In this document: positions 7,004-13,847 of the stretch, in pieces
Layout: each line of letters opens with the position of its first letter
How positions within the stretch are numbered: the stretch's first letter is position 1
NCBI GenBank assembly: GCA_026394995.1
Contig: JAPLZO010000035.1
Coordinates: forward strand, 1-25,497
Reading direction: 5' to 3'
Source of the DNA: Candidatus Woesearchaeota archaeon
Lineage (GTDB): Archaea; Nanobdellota; Nanobdellia; SCGC-AAA011-G17; JAPLZO01
Length of the DNA stretch: 25,497 bases
Translations under genes and position numbers: made by a program
Notes under the pieces: generated by a model
Told to the model about the DNA's origin: nothing
Seen by the model: only the letters and a program-made list of their open reading frames with translations
The model's database searches: none

Positions 7004-7423
7004 CTAACTTTTTTTCTTATTCAATTCAATATACTCAATAATCAGGACAAATGCGGCAATTAAAATATAAACATTTACAGAATGAGCCACTAAAAAGCTG
7101 ATAACTCGCGAATTTAATTCAGATTTTACTACATTCATAATTTCCAGTAGCATCCACGAGATTATTGTTATGCCTATAGAAACGAATACCGGCGCAGGAA
7201 GGTTGTAAGGGTATTTCATCGAGTTAAACAAGCTCGCCAAAAAGAAGACTAATGTTATCAAGAATGCAATAAAAATATTGTTGTTCAAGAACTTGATTAT
7301 TTCCAGGAACGAGCCAGCTGATGAAAAGAGAGTCAGGATATTCAGCAAGCCGAGTATTGCAAGATAAATAACAAAACCCAGCAGCTTGTACAAAGCATTC
7401 CTTATAACCTCTTTTTTCTCCAT
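7004..7423 (-). CDS. Four-helix membrane protein with foreign codon use, 139 aa
   Basis: Hydrophobic segments at about residues 10-30, 48-68, 77-97 and 108-131 predict four membrane helices with a charged N-terminus (MEKKEVIRN) and C-terminus (ELNKKKS). No family recognised. The striking feature is composition: this gene uses CTG, CTC, TTG, AGC, TCG, GCG, CCG and AGG freely, while every other gene in the window uses almost only TTA, TCA/TCT, GCT/GCA and AGA. By eye it is clearly richer in G+C, especially from about 7120 to 7400. This suggests recent acquisition from a less AT-rich relative or another archaeon. It has a TATA-like stretch upstream (TTTTATACCC on the minus strand, about 7442-7451). 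Confidence 0.65.
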   Translation of the reverse strand: MEKKEVIRNALYKLLGFVIYLAILGLLNILTLFSSAGSFLEIIKFLNNNIFIAFLITLVFFLASLFNSMKYPYNLPAPVFVSIGITIISWMLLEIMNVVKSELNSRVISFLVAHSVNVYILIAAFVLIIEYIELNKKKS

Positions 7424-7544
7424 GATATACTAACTATTTTTGGGTATAAAAACTATTCGATTTTTATGATTGTAACATTTATACTTATATTTTTTATAAT
7501 TGTGATTAACCATTTTTAATTAAATATATACTTTAAAATATACA

Positions 7545-7658
7545 TTAAAGAACCATATTTGAATATTTTGATTCAGGGCATCTTTCATAAATTCCTTTAA
7601 ATTTTAAATTAATTTTTTCAACAGAATTTAGTTCTTCAAACTTAGATATTAAAACACA
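7545..7658 (-). pseudogene. Probable gene remnant (C-terminal fragment)
   Basis: A frame without ATG, GTG or TTG start runs from about 7658 to a TAA at 7545-7547. The translation (starts VLISKFEELNSVEKI, then LKFKGIYERCPES, ends NMVL) has good protein character and no runs typical of random AT-rich DNA. It lies downstream of the tRNA-Ser and its hairpin. It is most simply the 3' end of a decayed gene whose front was lost. A non-standard start codon cannot be ruled out. Confidence 0.3.
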
Positions 7659-7666
7659 AGTAATAC

Positions 7667-7685
7667 GGCTTTAAACCGTATATGA
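7667..7685 (-). terminator. Hairpin after tRNA-Ser
   Basis: ATACGG and CCGTAT form a perfect 6-bp stem around a 7-base loop (CTTTAAA on the plus strand). It lies four bases beyond the 3' end of tRNA-Ser in its direction of transcription and is followed by a T-containing stretch. It may act as a terminator or a processing signal. The same stem exists on the other strand. Confidence 0.4.
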
Positions 7686-7733
7686 AACCGCCGAGATTGG
7701 GATTTGAACCCAAATACCCTTTCGGGTCAGGCT

Positions 7734-7745
7734 AACTAGGTATTT
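7734..7745 (-). other. tRNA-Ser intron 2 (12 nt, position 37/38)
   Basis: Canonical site next to the anticodon. Exon CTGG (32-35) pairs with intron CTAG (one G-U), bulges AA^A and TT^A, and the outer helix is the anticodon stem. After the 5' bulge only five bases remain as a loop, so the intron-side helix is missing: a relaxed bulge-helix-loop motif. At 12 nt it is near the lower size limit known for archaeal tRNA introns. Confidence 0.85.
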
Positions 7746-7753
7746 TTCCAGGC

Positions 7754-7812
7754 ATACACGTTTTTCTTTATTCTCGTATTTCTTTTCCGAGGTTTTCTTT
7801 TAAAGAAAAGCT
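7754..7812 (-). other. tRNA-Ser intron 1 (59 nt, position 29/30)
   Basis: A full bulge-helix-bulge can be drawn. Exon GCAC pairs with intron GTGT as the 4-bp central helix (one G-U). The two 3-base bulges are AG^A at the 5' site and AT^G at the 3' site, each cut after the second base. Inside the intron a 9-bp helix TTTTCTTTA/TAAAGAAAA extends the motif, and a further CTCG/CGAG hairpin sits in the loop. The position inside the anticodon stem is non-canonical. Confidence 0.85.
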
Positions 7813-7868
7813 CTGTGCAATACCAGGTTATGCGATCTCGGCATAAATAAGAATTAGAAATCAATTCT

Positions 7869-7879
7869 TTATAAATATT
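7869..7879 (-). promoter_or_regulatory. TATA box of tRNA-Ser
   Basis: Minus-strand TATTTATAAAG about 30 bases before the first tRNA base at 7842; typical archaeal tRNA promoter spacing. Confidence 0.5.
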
Positions 7880-7885
7880 ATTATA

Positions 7886-7999
7886 TGCCTAAATCACATT
7901 AAAAATGGAAAAACTTATTCAATAACAGAAAAAGGTTATGATTTCCTTAATAAATATAAGCTTATAATTGAGTTTACAGGCATATTTGGATTAGGTTAA
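7886..7999 (+). pseudogene. Remnant of a winged-helix regulator (COG3432-like C-terminus)
   Basis: A plus-strand frame without usable start ends at TAA 7997-7999. Its translation (HIKNGKTYSITEKGYDFL, then NKYKLIIEF) matches the end of archaeal winged-helix transcription regulators, where the wing reads Y-x-I/L-T-E-K-G followed by a helix with F/L-L. The N-terminal recognition helix and the rest are absent; the upstream sequence is tRNA-Ser promoter. Its stop overlaps the stop of the convergent minus-strand remnant by a few bases, as normal convergent gene ends do, suggesting an old intact gene that was cut by rearrangement at the tRNA. Confidence 0.45.
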
Positions 8000-8110
8000 T
8001 TTTTTAAACTTAATTCATATTGTTCCCAATGTCCTCGATAACCTATTTTACCTTCTCTTCTCTCTTTTTGCTAATTCTTTAACTCTTGAAACCAAGTCTA
8101 TATCTATCAT
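7996..8110 (-). pseudogene. Small frameshifted ORF coupled to the upstream gene
   Basis: An ATG at 8110 overlaps the TGA of the preceding gene (ATGA), the usual sign of translational coupling. The frame runs 20 codons (MIDIDLVSRVKELAKREKRR) to TAA at 8048-8050. A second frame, entered by a one-base shift in the purine-rich run at about 8052-8070, continues with EGKIGYRGHWEQYELSLKN and ends TAA at 7996-7998. Joined, they give a protein of about 38 residues with coherent charge pattern. Either the gene is inactivated by a single-base indel in the A/G run, the base is a sequence error, or the shift is made during translation. Confidence 0.35.
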
Positions 8111-8460
8111 GATAATTCACGTCCTACATAATCTATTAAACCTTCTCTCTTATTTCTTTGTATAATAATTTCACTAGTTTTATTCCTTAAATAAATAAAT
8201 GACCTACACAAATCTGGTAGTGTATCACTATTATTATGAGGACATTTCCAATGCTGATCTAACCTAAGATCAGAAGCGCTACATTTCAAAGATATTGAAT
8301 TTAATTTATTACTATCCATAGGATCATACGCAAGTACAATATCATATATACCATGATTTTTATGTTCTCTTAAAAAGAAATCTACTTCGTCTAAAATTAG
8401 TTCTGATTTATTAACATCTTCTAACTCTGCTAATTTCATAATTCTATCTTTTAAATTCAT
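8107..8460 (-). CDS. Hypothetical protein, 117 aa
   Basis: Complete ORF, ATG 8460 to TGA 8107-8109. No family recognised. It has an N-terminal helix (LKDRIMKLAELEDV), an acidic middle, and a segment with His, Trp and Cys (residues about 70-85: LDQHWKCPHNN) that might bind metal, though the number of ligands is insufficient to claim a zinc finger. No membrane segment. A TATA-like CTTTAAATAG lies about 30 bases upstream. It is the last intact gene after uS10 in this direction, and its stop overlaps the next start. Confidence 0.6.
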   Translation of the reverse strand: MNLKDRIMKLAELEDVNKSELILDEVDFFLREHKNHGIYDIVLAYDPMDSNKLNSISLKCSASDLRLDQHWKCPHNNSDTLPDLCRSFIYLRNKTSEIIIQRNKREGLIDYVGRELS

Positions 8461-8499
8461 ACTAAAAATAACTAATAATAGAACTATTTAAAGATTTAT

Positions 8500-8808
8500 T
8501 TACTCAAGCATCTCAATTTCTACTTGTACACCTTCTGGTATAGGAACTCTCATTACAAGTCTTAATGCTCTTTCATCTAATCCTAAATCAATTAATCTTT
8601 TATGAATTCTCATCTCATAATTTTCAAAACTAGCTTTTCCATTACCACAAGGACTTTTTCTAGTTGTTAATTTTAATTTTTTAGTTGGTAATGGTATAGG
8701 TCCTTTAATTAAAGTCTTTGTTTTTATAGCAATATCTTTAATAGAAGCAGTTATTTGATTCAATTTACCTATATCCATACTTGCTAGATTTATTCTTGCT
8801 TTTTGCAT
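8500..8808 (-). CDS. rps10: Small-subunit ribosomal protein uS10, 102 aa
   Basis: The family signatures are clear: ARINLASMDIGKLNQI near the start, the loop KGPIPLPTKKLKLTTRKSPCG (about 35-55, the extended hairpin that enters the 30S head), and FENYEMRIHKRLIDL followed by the C-terminal strand VQVEIEML. Length equals the archaeal norm (about 102). uS10 binds 16S rRNA in the 30S head. A TATA box GTTTATAAATT (about 8831-8841) is centred 28 bases before the ATG, so it is probably leaderless and has its own promoter. In most archaea it directly follows EF-1A; here an unknown ORF stands between. Confidence 0.96.
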   Translation of the reverse strand: MQKARINLASMDIGKLNQITASIKDIAIKTKTLIKGPIPLPTKKLKLTTRKSPCGNGKASFENYEMRIHKRLIDLGLDERALRLVMRVPIPEGVQVEIEMLE

Positions 8809-8843
8809 ATTTATATAAGAAAAAATACAATTTATAAACTTTA

Positions 8844-9281
8844 CTAATGCTTTTTTTTAATTAATTGTACTAATCCATTTGTTATATAATGCTCTTTATT
8901 CTCTGATATTGTTAAATATTGTACCCAAACATTGCATTCATTGTTTAATTTATTTGTTCCATGAACAAGCCCATAATGATAACAAGTTCTAAAAAAATCA
9001 GTTAAACAATCTATTAAATTAAATTTTTTAAAAACATAATCTTTCGGTATTATTTCTTTATTTATTGACATTTGATTATAACAATTCTCTAACTCTTCAA
9101 CAGGAATTGTATATCCAGTTTTAAGACTAGACAAAAATTGATAGATTTTATTTTTATCTATAGTTAAATCTTTATTAATATGTTTTTCAAAGTCTTTTCT
9201 TTTATTCCATATTTCAAAATAACTAGAACCTTCTTTTATTACAATTTTTGGTTTAATTATTTCTATGTTTTTAGGTGTCAT
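8844..9281 (-). CDS. Hypothetical protein inserted between EF-1A and uS10, 145 aa
   Basis: Complete ORF, ATG 9281 to TAA. No recognised family. It looks soluble and mainly helical, with a basic N-terminus (KNIEIIKPKIVIK), several aromatic residues and three Cys. No CxxC, membrane helix or nucleotide motif is visible. Codon use resembles the neighbours. The position between two highly expressed translation genes that are normally adjacent is unusual. The upstream AT-rich stretch at about 9290-9300 could be a TATA box, but the EF-1A terminator hairpin lies just beyond. Confidence 0.6.
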   Translation of the reverse strand: MTPKNIEIIKPKIVIKEGSSYFEIWNKRKDFEKHINKDLTIDKNKIYQFLSSLKTGYTIPVEELENCYNQMSINKEIIPKDYVFKKFNLIDCLTDFFRTCYHYGLVHGTNKLNNECNVWVQYLTISENKEHYITNGLVQLIKKKH

Positions 9282-9330
9282 TTTTCTAAATTATTAAGAC
9301 TTTATGTATTAATATCAAAAAGAAATGAAA

Positions 9331-9354
9331 AACTTTTTCTTTCAAAGAAAAGTT
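9331..9354 (-). terminator. Hairpin terminator after EF-1A
   Basis: On the minus strand, AACTTTTCTTT and AAAGAAAAAGTT form an 11-bp stem with one unpaired A around a one-base loop, immediately after the EF-1A stop codon, followed by TTTT and further T-rich sequence. Fits a stem plus T-tract terminator. Confidence 0.5.
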
Positions 9355-10638
9355 CTATTGTTTTTTCACATAATCTATACACATACCAGCAGCTACTGTA
9401 GAACCTGCATCTCTAATTGCAAATCTTGACATATGTGGAATATCTTTTTGTTTTTCAATTACTAATGGTTTACTTGGTTTTACTTTAACAATTGCAGCAT
9501 CTCCATTCTTGATAAAGTCAGGATGCTCTTGTAATACTGCTCCTGTAGCAGGATCTAATTTCTTTTCAATACTAGTAATTTGACATGCAACTTGAGCTGT
9601 ATGTATATGGAATACAGGTGTATATCCTGGAGTCAGCACAGTTGGATGATTTAATACAACTATTTGTGCTGTAAATTCTTGTACAACAGTTGGAACATTA
9701 TCAACATGTCCTAAAACATCACCACGAGCAATATCCTTTTTGCCTATACCTCTAACGTTAAATCCTACATTATCACCAGGTTCTGCTTTTTGTATTTGTT
9801 CATGGTGCATTTCTATACTCTTAACTTCACCAGTAACACCCCTACCTTCTCTAGCAGGTACTATAATAACTTTATCACCAACTTTCATTACACCAGTTTC
9901 AACTCTTCCAACTGGTACAACTCCAATTCCTGTTATATTATATACATCTTGAATTGGTAATCTTAATGGTAAATTTGTTGGTTTTTCAGGTGCCTTAAAT
10001 AAGTCTAATTGTTCTTGTACAGTTGGTCCTTTATACCATGCCATATTTTCAGATTTTTTAAAAACATTATCTCCATTATAAGCACTAATTGGTATAAATG
10101 GTACTGTATCTAGTTTATAACCAACAGTTTGTAATAATTTTTTTAATTCATCTACAACTGCTTTATATTTAGATTCATCATATTTTACAGTGTCCATTTT
10201 ATTTATTAGAACACCCATTTGTCCTACACCTAATGTTTTACAAAGCCATACATGTTCTTTGGTTTGGGCCATTACACCTTCACCAGCAGCTACAACTAAA
10301 AAAGCAATATCAGCTTGTGAAGATCCTGTAATCATATTTTTAATAAAATCTTTGTGTCCTGGAGCATCAATAATTGTGTATTCATATTTTGGAGTTATAA
10401 ATTTCTTATAACTTAAATCAATAGTAACTCCTCTTTCTCTTTCTTCTTTTAGATTATCCATTACGAATGCAAATTCAAAACCAGCTTTTCCTAATTCTTT
10501 AGCTTTTTCCTTTAACTTTCTTAATGCTTGTTCATCTATAATTCCTGAGTCATATAATAATCTTCCAACTGTAGTTGATTTACCATGGTCTACATGACCT
10601 ACAAACACAATATTTAAGTGTGGTTTTTCCTTTGCCAT
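9355..10638 (-). CDS. tuf: Elongation factor 1-alpha (aEF-1A / EF-Tu), 427 aa
   Basis: GTPase that delivers aminoacyl-tRNA to the ribosomal A site. Seen: G1 GHVDHGKS (14-21), switch I RGVTIDLSYKKF, G3 DAPGHKDF (about 92), G4 NKMD (about 147), then domain II (GVVPVGRVETGVMKVGD) and domain III (FTAQIVVLNHPTVLTPGYTPVFHIHTAQ). Length is normal for archaea. It has its own TATA box (about 10692-10700) and a strong Shine-Dalgarno GGAGGGT (10646-10652), with part of that site in a possible hairpin. In the chromosome it follows EF-2, separated by 126 bases. Confidence 0.98.
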   Translation of the reverse strand: MAKEKPHLNIVFVGHVDHGKSTTVGRLLYDSGIIDEQALRKLKEKAKELGKAGFEFAFVMDNLKEERERGVTIDLSYKKFITPKYEYTIIDAPGHKDFIKNMITGSSQADIAFLVVAAGEGVMAQTKEHVWLCKTLGVGQMGVLINKMDTVKYDESKYKAVVDELKKLLQTVGYKLDTVPFIPISAYNGDNVFKKSENMAWYKGPTVQEQLDLFKAPEKPTNLPLRLPIQDVYNITGIGVVPVGRVETGVMKVGDKVIIVPAREGRGVTGEVKSIEMHHEQIQKAEPGDNVGFNVRGIGKKDIARGDVLGHVDNVPTVVQEFTAQIVVLNHPTVLTPGYTPVFHIHTAQVACQITSIEKKLDPATGAVLQEHPDFIKNGDAAIVKVKPSKPLVIEKQKDIPHMSRFAIRDAGSTVAAGMCIDYVKKQ

Positions 10639-10645
10639 ATTAAAT

Positions 10646-10675
10646 ACCCTCCATAAATCATAAAAATGATAGGGT
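10646..10675 (-). promoter_or_regulatory. EF-1A leader: Shine-Dalgarno inside a possible hairpin
   Basis: On the minus strand ACCCT (10671-10675) can pair with AGGGT (10646-10650), and ATCAT with ATGAT inside it around a TTTT loop. AGGGT is the core of the Shine-Dalgarno GGAGGGT. If transcription starts upstream of 10675 the hairpin would mask the site; TATA spacing (box 10692-10700) puts the start at about 10669-10674, so the 5' strand may or may not be transcribed. Confidence 0.35.
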
Positions 10676-10691
10676 GAGTGAGTTAAATCTT

Positions 10692-10700
10692 ATTTATAAA
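10692..10700 (-). promoter_or_regulatory. TATA box of EF-1A
   Basis: Minus-strand TTTATAAATA within AGCTTTATAAATAAG, about 58 bases before the ATG at 10638. Predicts a leader of 30 or more bases holding the Shine-Dalgarno. Confidence 0.5.
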
Positions 10701-10764
10701 GCTTTTGGTTATTTAAATTTCTTCCTATGTATAATAATCCTAAAATTATTAATCCATATGTTAG

Positions 10765-12948
10765 TTATTCACTTGGAGCTAAATCTTCATCAACTTTTAA
10801 TCCTTTTCTTTCTCTAATTTGTTTAATAACTTTATCTTGTAAAATCTCTGGTAATCTTTCAAACATTTGATCAACCAAAAAATGAACTCCTCTACCATTA
10901 GTTGCACTTCTTAAATCAGATGTTAATCCAAACATTTCTGCAACAGGCAACTTAGCATGTATTGTTATATGATCAGCATCTTGTTGCATATCAATTAATT
11001 GTCCTCTTTTATTTTGTATTAATTTAGAAAGAGTTCCCATATATTCAGCAGGACTTTCAATTTGTATAACTTGTAATGGCTCAAATATTAAAGCTTTAGC
11101 ATCTAGCATAGCACCTTTTATAGCCTGTCTTACAGCTGGTAATACTTGTGCAGGACCTCTATGAATTGCATCTTCATGTAATTTAGTATCTGTTAAAATA
11201 ACTTTCATTTTTACACATGGTTCACGAGCTAAAGGACCTTCGTCAATAACTTGTTCAAGAGCATCACAAACCATTTCCATAACTTCTCCAATATGTACAA
11301 TTCCTCTAGTACCATCAATTAATATATTACCTTTGTAAATATCTTTTATTTTTTTACTTTCAGCAACAGGCACACCAATTTTATCAAACTTTTTAGTTAA
11401 AACATCATCTTTTTTCTTAATTCTTCCTTCATAAATTTCACCTGCTTTAATAGCTTGATATATATTGTCTTGTAAAGGTTCTACTATAAAATAAAATTTA
11501 TTGTGCTTATTAGGACTTTTACCTTCAATTTCTCTAGATTTTCTTAAAATAGTTTCTCTATAAACAACTATAGGTTTAGATGTAACAACATCAACACCTT
11601 TTTCAGTTCTAATTCTATTTTCAATAATTTCTAAATGCAATTCGCCCATACCATGCATTAAATTTTCTCCTGTTTCTTCATTAATTTCAATTTTAATTGT
11701 AGGGTCTTCTTTAGCAACATGTTTTAAAACATCAATTAATTTGGTTAAATCACTTGCTTTTTTAGCTTCAATGCTTTTTGTAACAACAGGTTCAAATAAA
11801 TGTTTTATAGCCTCAAATGGTTCCATTTTTTCACTAGAAACAGTTTCTCCTGCATAAATTCCTTTTAATCCAACCAATCCTACAATATTACCAGCATCAA
11901 CCTCATCAACTTGTACTCTTGAAGCACCTTTATAAACAGAAACTTGCTGCAATCTAACTTCTTTTTTAGCCATATTCATGTAAACAATATCACCTTGTTT
12001 CATTGTTCCAGAAAATAATCTGCCAGCTGCAACTTCACCAGCATGTGGATCAATAACAATTTTTGTACAAATAAATGCACTTGGTCCTTTTTCATCACAA
12101 TTTATTAATGATTTACCTAAAGTACTATCTAAATCACCATGCCATATCTGTGGAATTCTATATTTTTGTGCATCTTTTGGATTTGGTAAATGATGTACAA
12201 CCATATTAAGAACAACTTTATGTAAAGGTGCTTTTTTTACAAATTCATCAACCTTATCATTAACATAAGCATCTATAACATCTTTAAAACTTAGCTTAGT
12301 TTCTTGCATATAATTAAAACTCAAAGCCCATTTATGATATGCACTTCCAAATGCAACACTACCATCTTGCACACTTACTTGCCATTTTTTCTTGAATTCT
12401 TCAGGTGCAATTCTATTAATAAATATATTAACATTATTTATAATTTTGATAAATCTTTCTTGCATTGCTTCTGGTGTTAATTTAACTTCTTTAATTAATC
12501 TATCAACTTTATTGATAAATAAAACAGGCTTAACACGTTCTTTTATAGCTTGTCTTATAACGGTTTCTGTTTGTGGCATAATTCCTTCAACAGCATCGCA
12601 TAAAATTATGGTTCCATCAACAGCTCTCATAGCTCTTGTAACATCACCACCAAAATCAACATGTCCTGGTGTATCAATTAAATTAATTAAATAATCTTGA
12701 TTTTCAACTTCATGTACCATAGAAACATTAGCAGCATCAATTGTAATACCTCTTTCTTGTTCATCTTCATGAAAATCTAAAGCTAATTGTTTACCAACTA
12801 GTTCTTCACTTATCATTCCTGCTCCACCTAATAAATTATCAGAAAATGTTGTTTTACCATGATCAATATGAGCAGCAATAGCAATATTTCTAATTTTATC
12901 AGTTTGATGCATTAATGCTTTAATTTGTTCAACTTTATCTTTAGCCAT
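10765..12948 (-). CDS. fusA: Elongation factor 2 (aEF-2), 727 aa
   Basis: Translocase GTPase. Seen: G1 AHIDHGKT (26-33), RGITIDAANVSM, G3 DTPGHVDFGGDV, G4 NKVDRLI, followed by domains II-V. The motif KLHEDAIHRGPAQVLP includes His596, the residue that becomes diphthamide in archaea and eukaryotes. The C-terminal domain ends FLVDQMFERLPEILQDKVIKQIRERKGLK. Length equals typical aEF-2. The RGP-AQ sequence after the His differs from the usual RGGGQ. A TATA box GTTTATAAAG (12974-12983) lies about 30 bases before the ATG, indicating its own promoter and an almost leaderless mRNA. Confidence 0.98.
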   Translation of the reverse strand: MAKDKVEQIKALMHQTDKIRNIAIAAHIDHGKTTFSDNLLGGAGMISEELVGKQLALDFHEDEQERGITIDAANVSMVHEVENQDYLINLIDTPGHVDFGGDVTRAMRAVDGTIILCDAVEGIMPQTETVIRQAIKERVKPVLFINKVDRLIKEVKLTPEAMQERFIKIINNVNIFINRIAPEEFKKKWQVSVQDGSVAFGSAYHKWALSFNYMQETKLSFKDVIDAYVNDKVDEFVKKAPLHKVVLNMVVHHLPNPKDAQKYRIPQIWHGDLDSTLGKSLINCDEKGPSAFICTKIVIDPHAGEVAAGRLFSGTMKQGDIVYMNMAKKEVRLQQVSVYKGASRVQVDEVDAGNIVGLVGLKGIYAGETVSSEKMEPFEAIKHLFEPVVTKSIEAKKASDLTKLIDVLKHVAKEDPTIKIEINEETGENLMHGMGELHLEIIENRIRTEKGVDVVTSKPIVVYRETILRKSREIEGKSPNKHNKFYFIVEPLQDNIYQAIKAGEIYEGRIKKKDDVLTKKFDKIGVPVAESKKIKDIYKGNILIDGTRGIVHIGEVMEMVCDALEQVIDEGPLAREPCVKMKVILTDTKLHEDAIHRGPAQVLPAVRQAIKGAMLDAKALIFEPLQVIQIESPAEYMGTLSKLIQNKRGQLIDMQQDADHITIHAKLPVAEMFGLTSDLRSATNGRGVHFLVDQMFERLPEILQDKVIKQIRERKGLKVDEDLAPSE

Positions 12949-12973
12949 ACTTCAGAAAAAACACAAAATTATC

Positions 12974-12983
12974 TTTATAAACG
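12974..12983 (-). promoter_or_regulatory. TATA box of EF-2
   Basis: Minus-strand GTTTATAAAG centred about 30 bases before the EF-2 ATG, with standard archaeal spacing. Confidence 0.5.
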
Positions 12984-13027
12984 TTACGGTTTTTATAATT
13001 ATTTTTTAACTAGATTTATTTGTTGTA

Positions 13028-13399
13028 TTAGAAATGTTCACTATCTTTTAATATTTCATCAGCCATCTTTACTCTTTCAATACTACCTTCTCTACCACAA
13101 AATGGACATTTTTTTCTAGGATCATTTAAATTATATCTCTTAAATTTATATTTACATCTTGTACAAACATATCCTATATCAACACTTTTTTTATTAAAAG
13201 TTTCACTTGTGGGAACAGCTGCTCTAGTAGCACTATTTTGTAAATCATAACAATCTCTACATATATATTCTCTACCAGTTTTATCAACTCTAATATCAGA
13301 AACTAGAACATTTTTTTTACATCTTTTACAAGTTGTAAACTCACCTATTTTTTCATCTTCTTTTTTAAAAATATTAAAAATATAAATTAAGAAAAACAA
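13028..13399 (-). CDS. Multi-zinc-ribbon protein, ~110-123 aa
   Basis: Four CxxC pairs are spread over the protein: TTCKRCKKN, YICRDCYDL, YVCTRCKYKF and KKCPFCGREG. They would form two zinc ribbons of different type, the second like a rubredoxin/zinc-ribbon knuckle (VCTRCKYKF...KCPFCG). This suggests a nucleic-acid or protein binding role, perhaps in translation or transcription, given its position one gene before EF-2; no family named. The start is uncertain. The frame opens with TTG at 13399 and has no ATG before the first zinc knuckle, so translation may begin at a rare codon further in. Confidence 0.6.
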   Translation of the reverse strand: MFFLIYIFNIFKKEDEKIGEFTTCKRCKKNVLVSDIRVDKTGREYICRDCYDLQNSATRAAVPTSETFNKKSVDIGYVCTRCKYKFKRYNLNDPRKKCPFCGREGSIERVKMADEILKDSEHF

Positions 13400-13429
13400 C
13401 TTATATTTAAATTTATTTATTCAATATTA

Positions 13430-13798
13430 CTATAATCGTTTTTCCAAAAATTTTGATTTTATAACTTCAATATCATCAGTCATTAAAAGTTCTTCTAATC
13501 TTCCTTTAAGTTCTTTAAAGGCTTCATTATTTTTTTCATCAAATCCAATAAGAAAAACTTTTACATTATATCCTGCTGCAACAGTGACTATTTTTTGGTA
13601 TAGTATAGCACCTTGACCTTTTAATTCATAAAGTTCACTATCCATTCCAAGTACTCCATCGCCTAAATCAGCTAATGAACCAAGTCTTTTAAATGAACTT
13701 ATAAATGAACAATTTCTTTTAAATGTGTTTTCTACAGCCATATCATACAAAGATTCTTCAAGACCGTTAGCTTCCCTATCAAATGTAATAGTATACAT
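13430..13798 (-). CDS. Hypothetical protein, 122 aa
   Basis: Complete ORF, ATG 13798 to TAA 13430. It looks like an alpha/beta cytosolic protein: a first strand MYTITFDR, a helix, SLADLGDGVLGMDSELYEL, then hydrophobic strand KVFLIGFD and a C-terminal amphipathic helix pair (EAFKELKGRLEELLM, IEVIKSKFLEKRL). No catalytic signature recognised. It lies between uS7 and EF-2 together with three other unknown ORFs. Confidence 0.6.
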   Translation of the reverse strand: MYTITFDREANGLEESLYDMAVENTFKRNCSFISSFKRLGSLADLGDGVLGMDSELYELKGQGAILYQKIVTVAAGYNVKVFLIGFDEKNNEAFKELKGRLEELLMTDDIEVIKSKFLEKRL

Positions 13799-13847
13799 TT
13801 TAACATATAACCCATAATAGTTTATAAGAATTGTTGTAATATTATTA

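Larger units (their letters stand above)
7689..7842 (-). tRNA. tRNA-Ser(GGA) with two introns
   Basis: Acceptor GCCGAGA/TCTCGGC, D-loop AACCTGGTA, T-arm TTGGG TTCAAAT CCCAA, long variable arm ACCC-GAAA-GGGT (class II), discriminator G73 at 7689 and no encoded CCA. The exons only fold after removing two introns: 7754-7812 (59 nt, between positions 29 and 30) and 7734-7745 (12 nt, between 37 and 38). Removal restores the anticodon stem CAGGC/GCCTG and the loop CTGGAAA, with anticodon GGA at 7747-7749. G73 and the long variable arm agree with Ser rather than Leu. Mature length 83 nt. A minus-strand TATA box (TATTTATAAAG, about 7869-7879) lies upstream. Confidence 0.9.

Noticed and set aside
7690..7842. 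tRNA-Leu or tRNA-Lys reading of the minus-strand tRNA at 7689
   Set aside because: A direct reading of the unspliced 5' exon puts TTT at the anticodon position, but then the stem cannot pair. The long variable arm with G73 and the spliced GGA anticodon point to Ser.
10190..10411. Plus-strand ORF inside EF-1A, and similar antisense ORFs in EF-2, rpoA', nusA, TPR and YchF genes
   Set aside because: They are antisense shadows of strongly conserved genes, with no start signals and no recognisable protein features.
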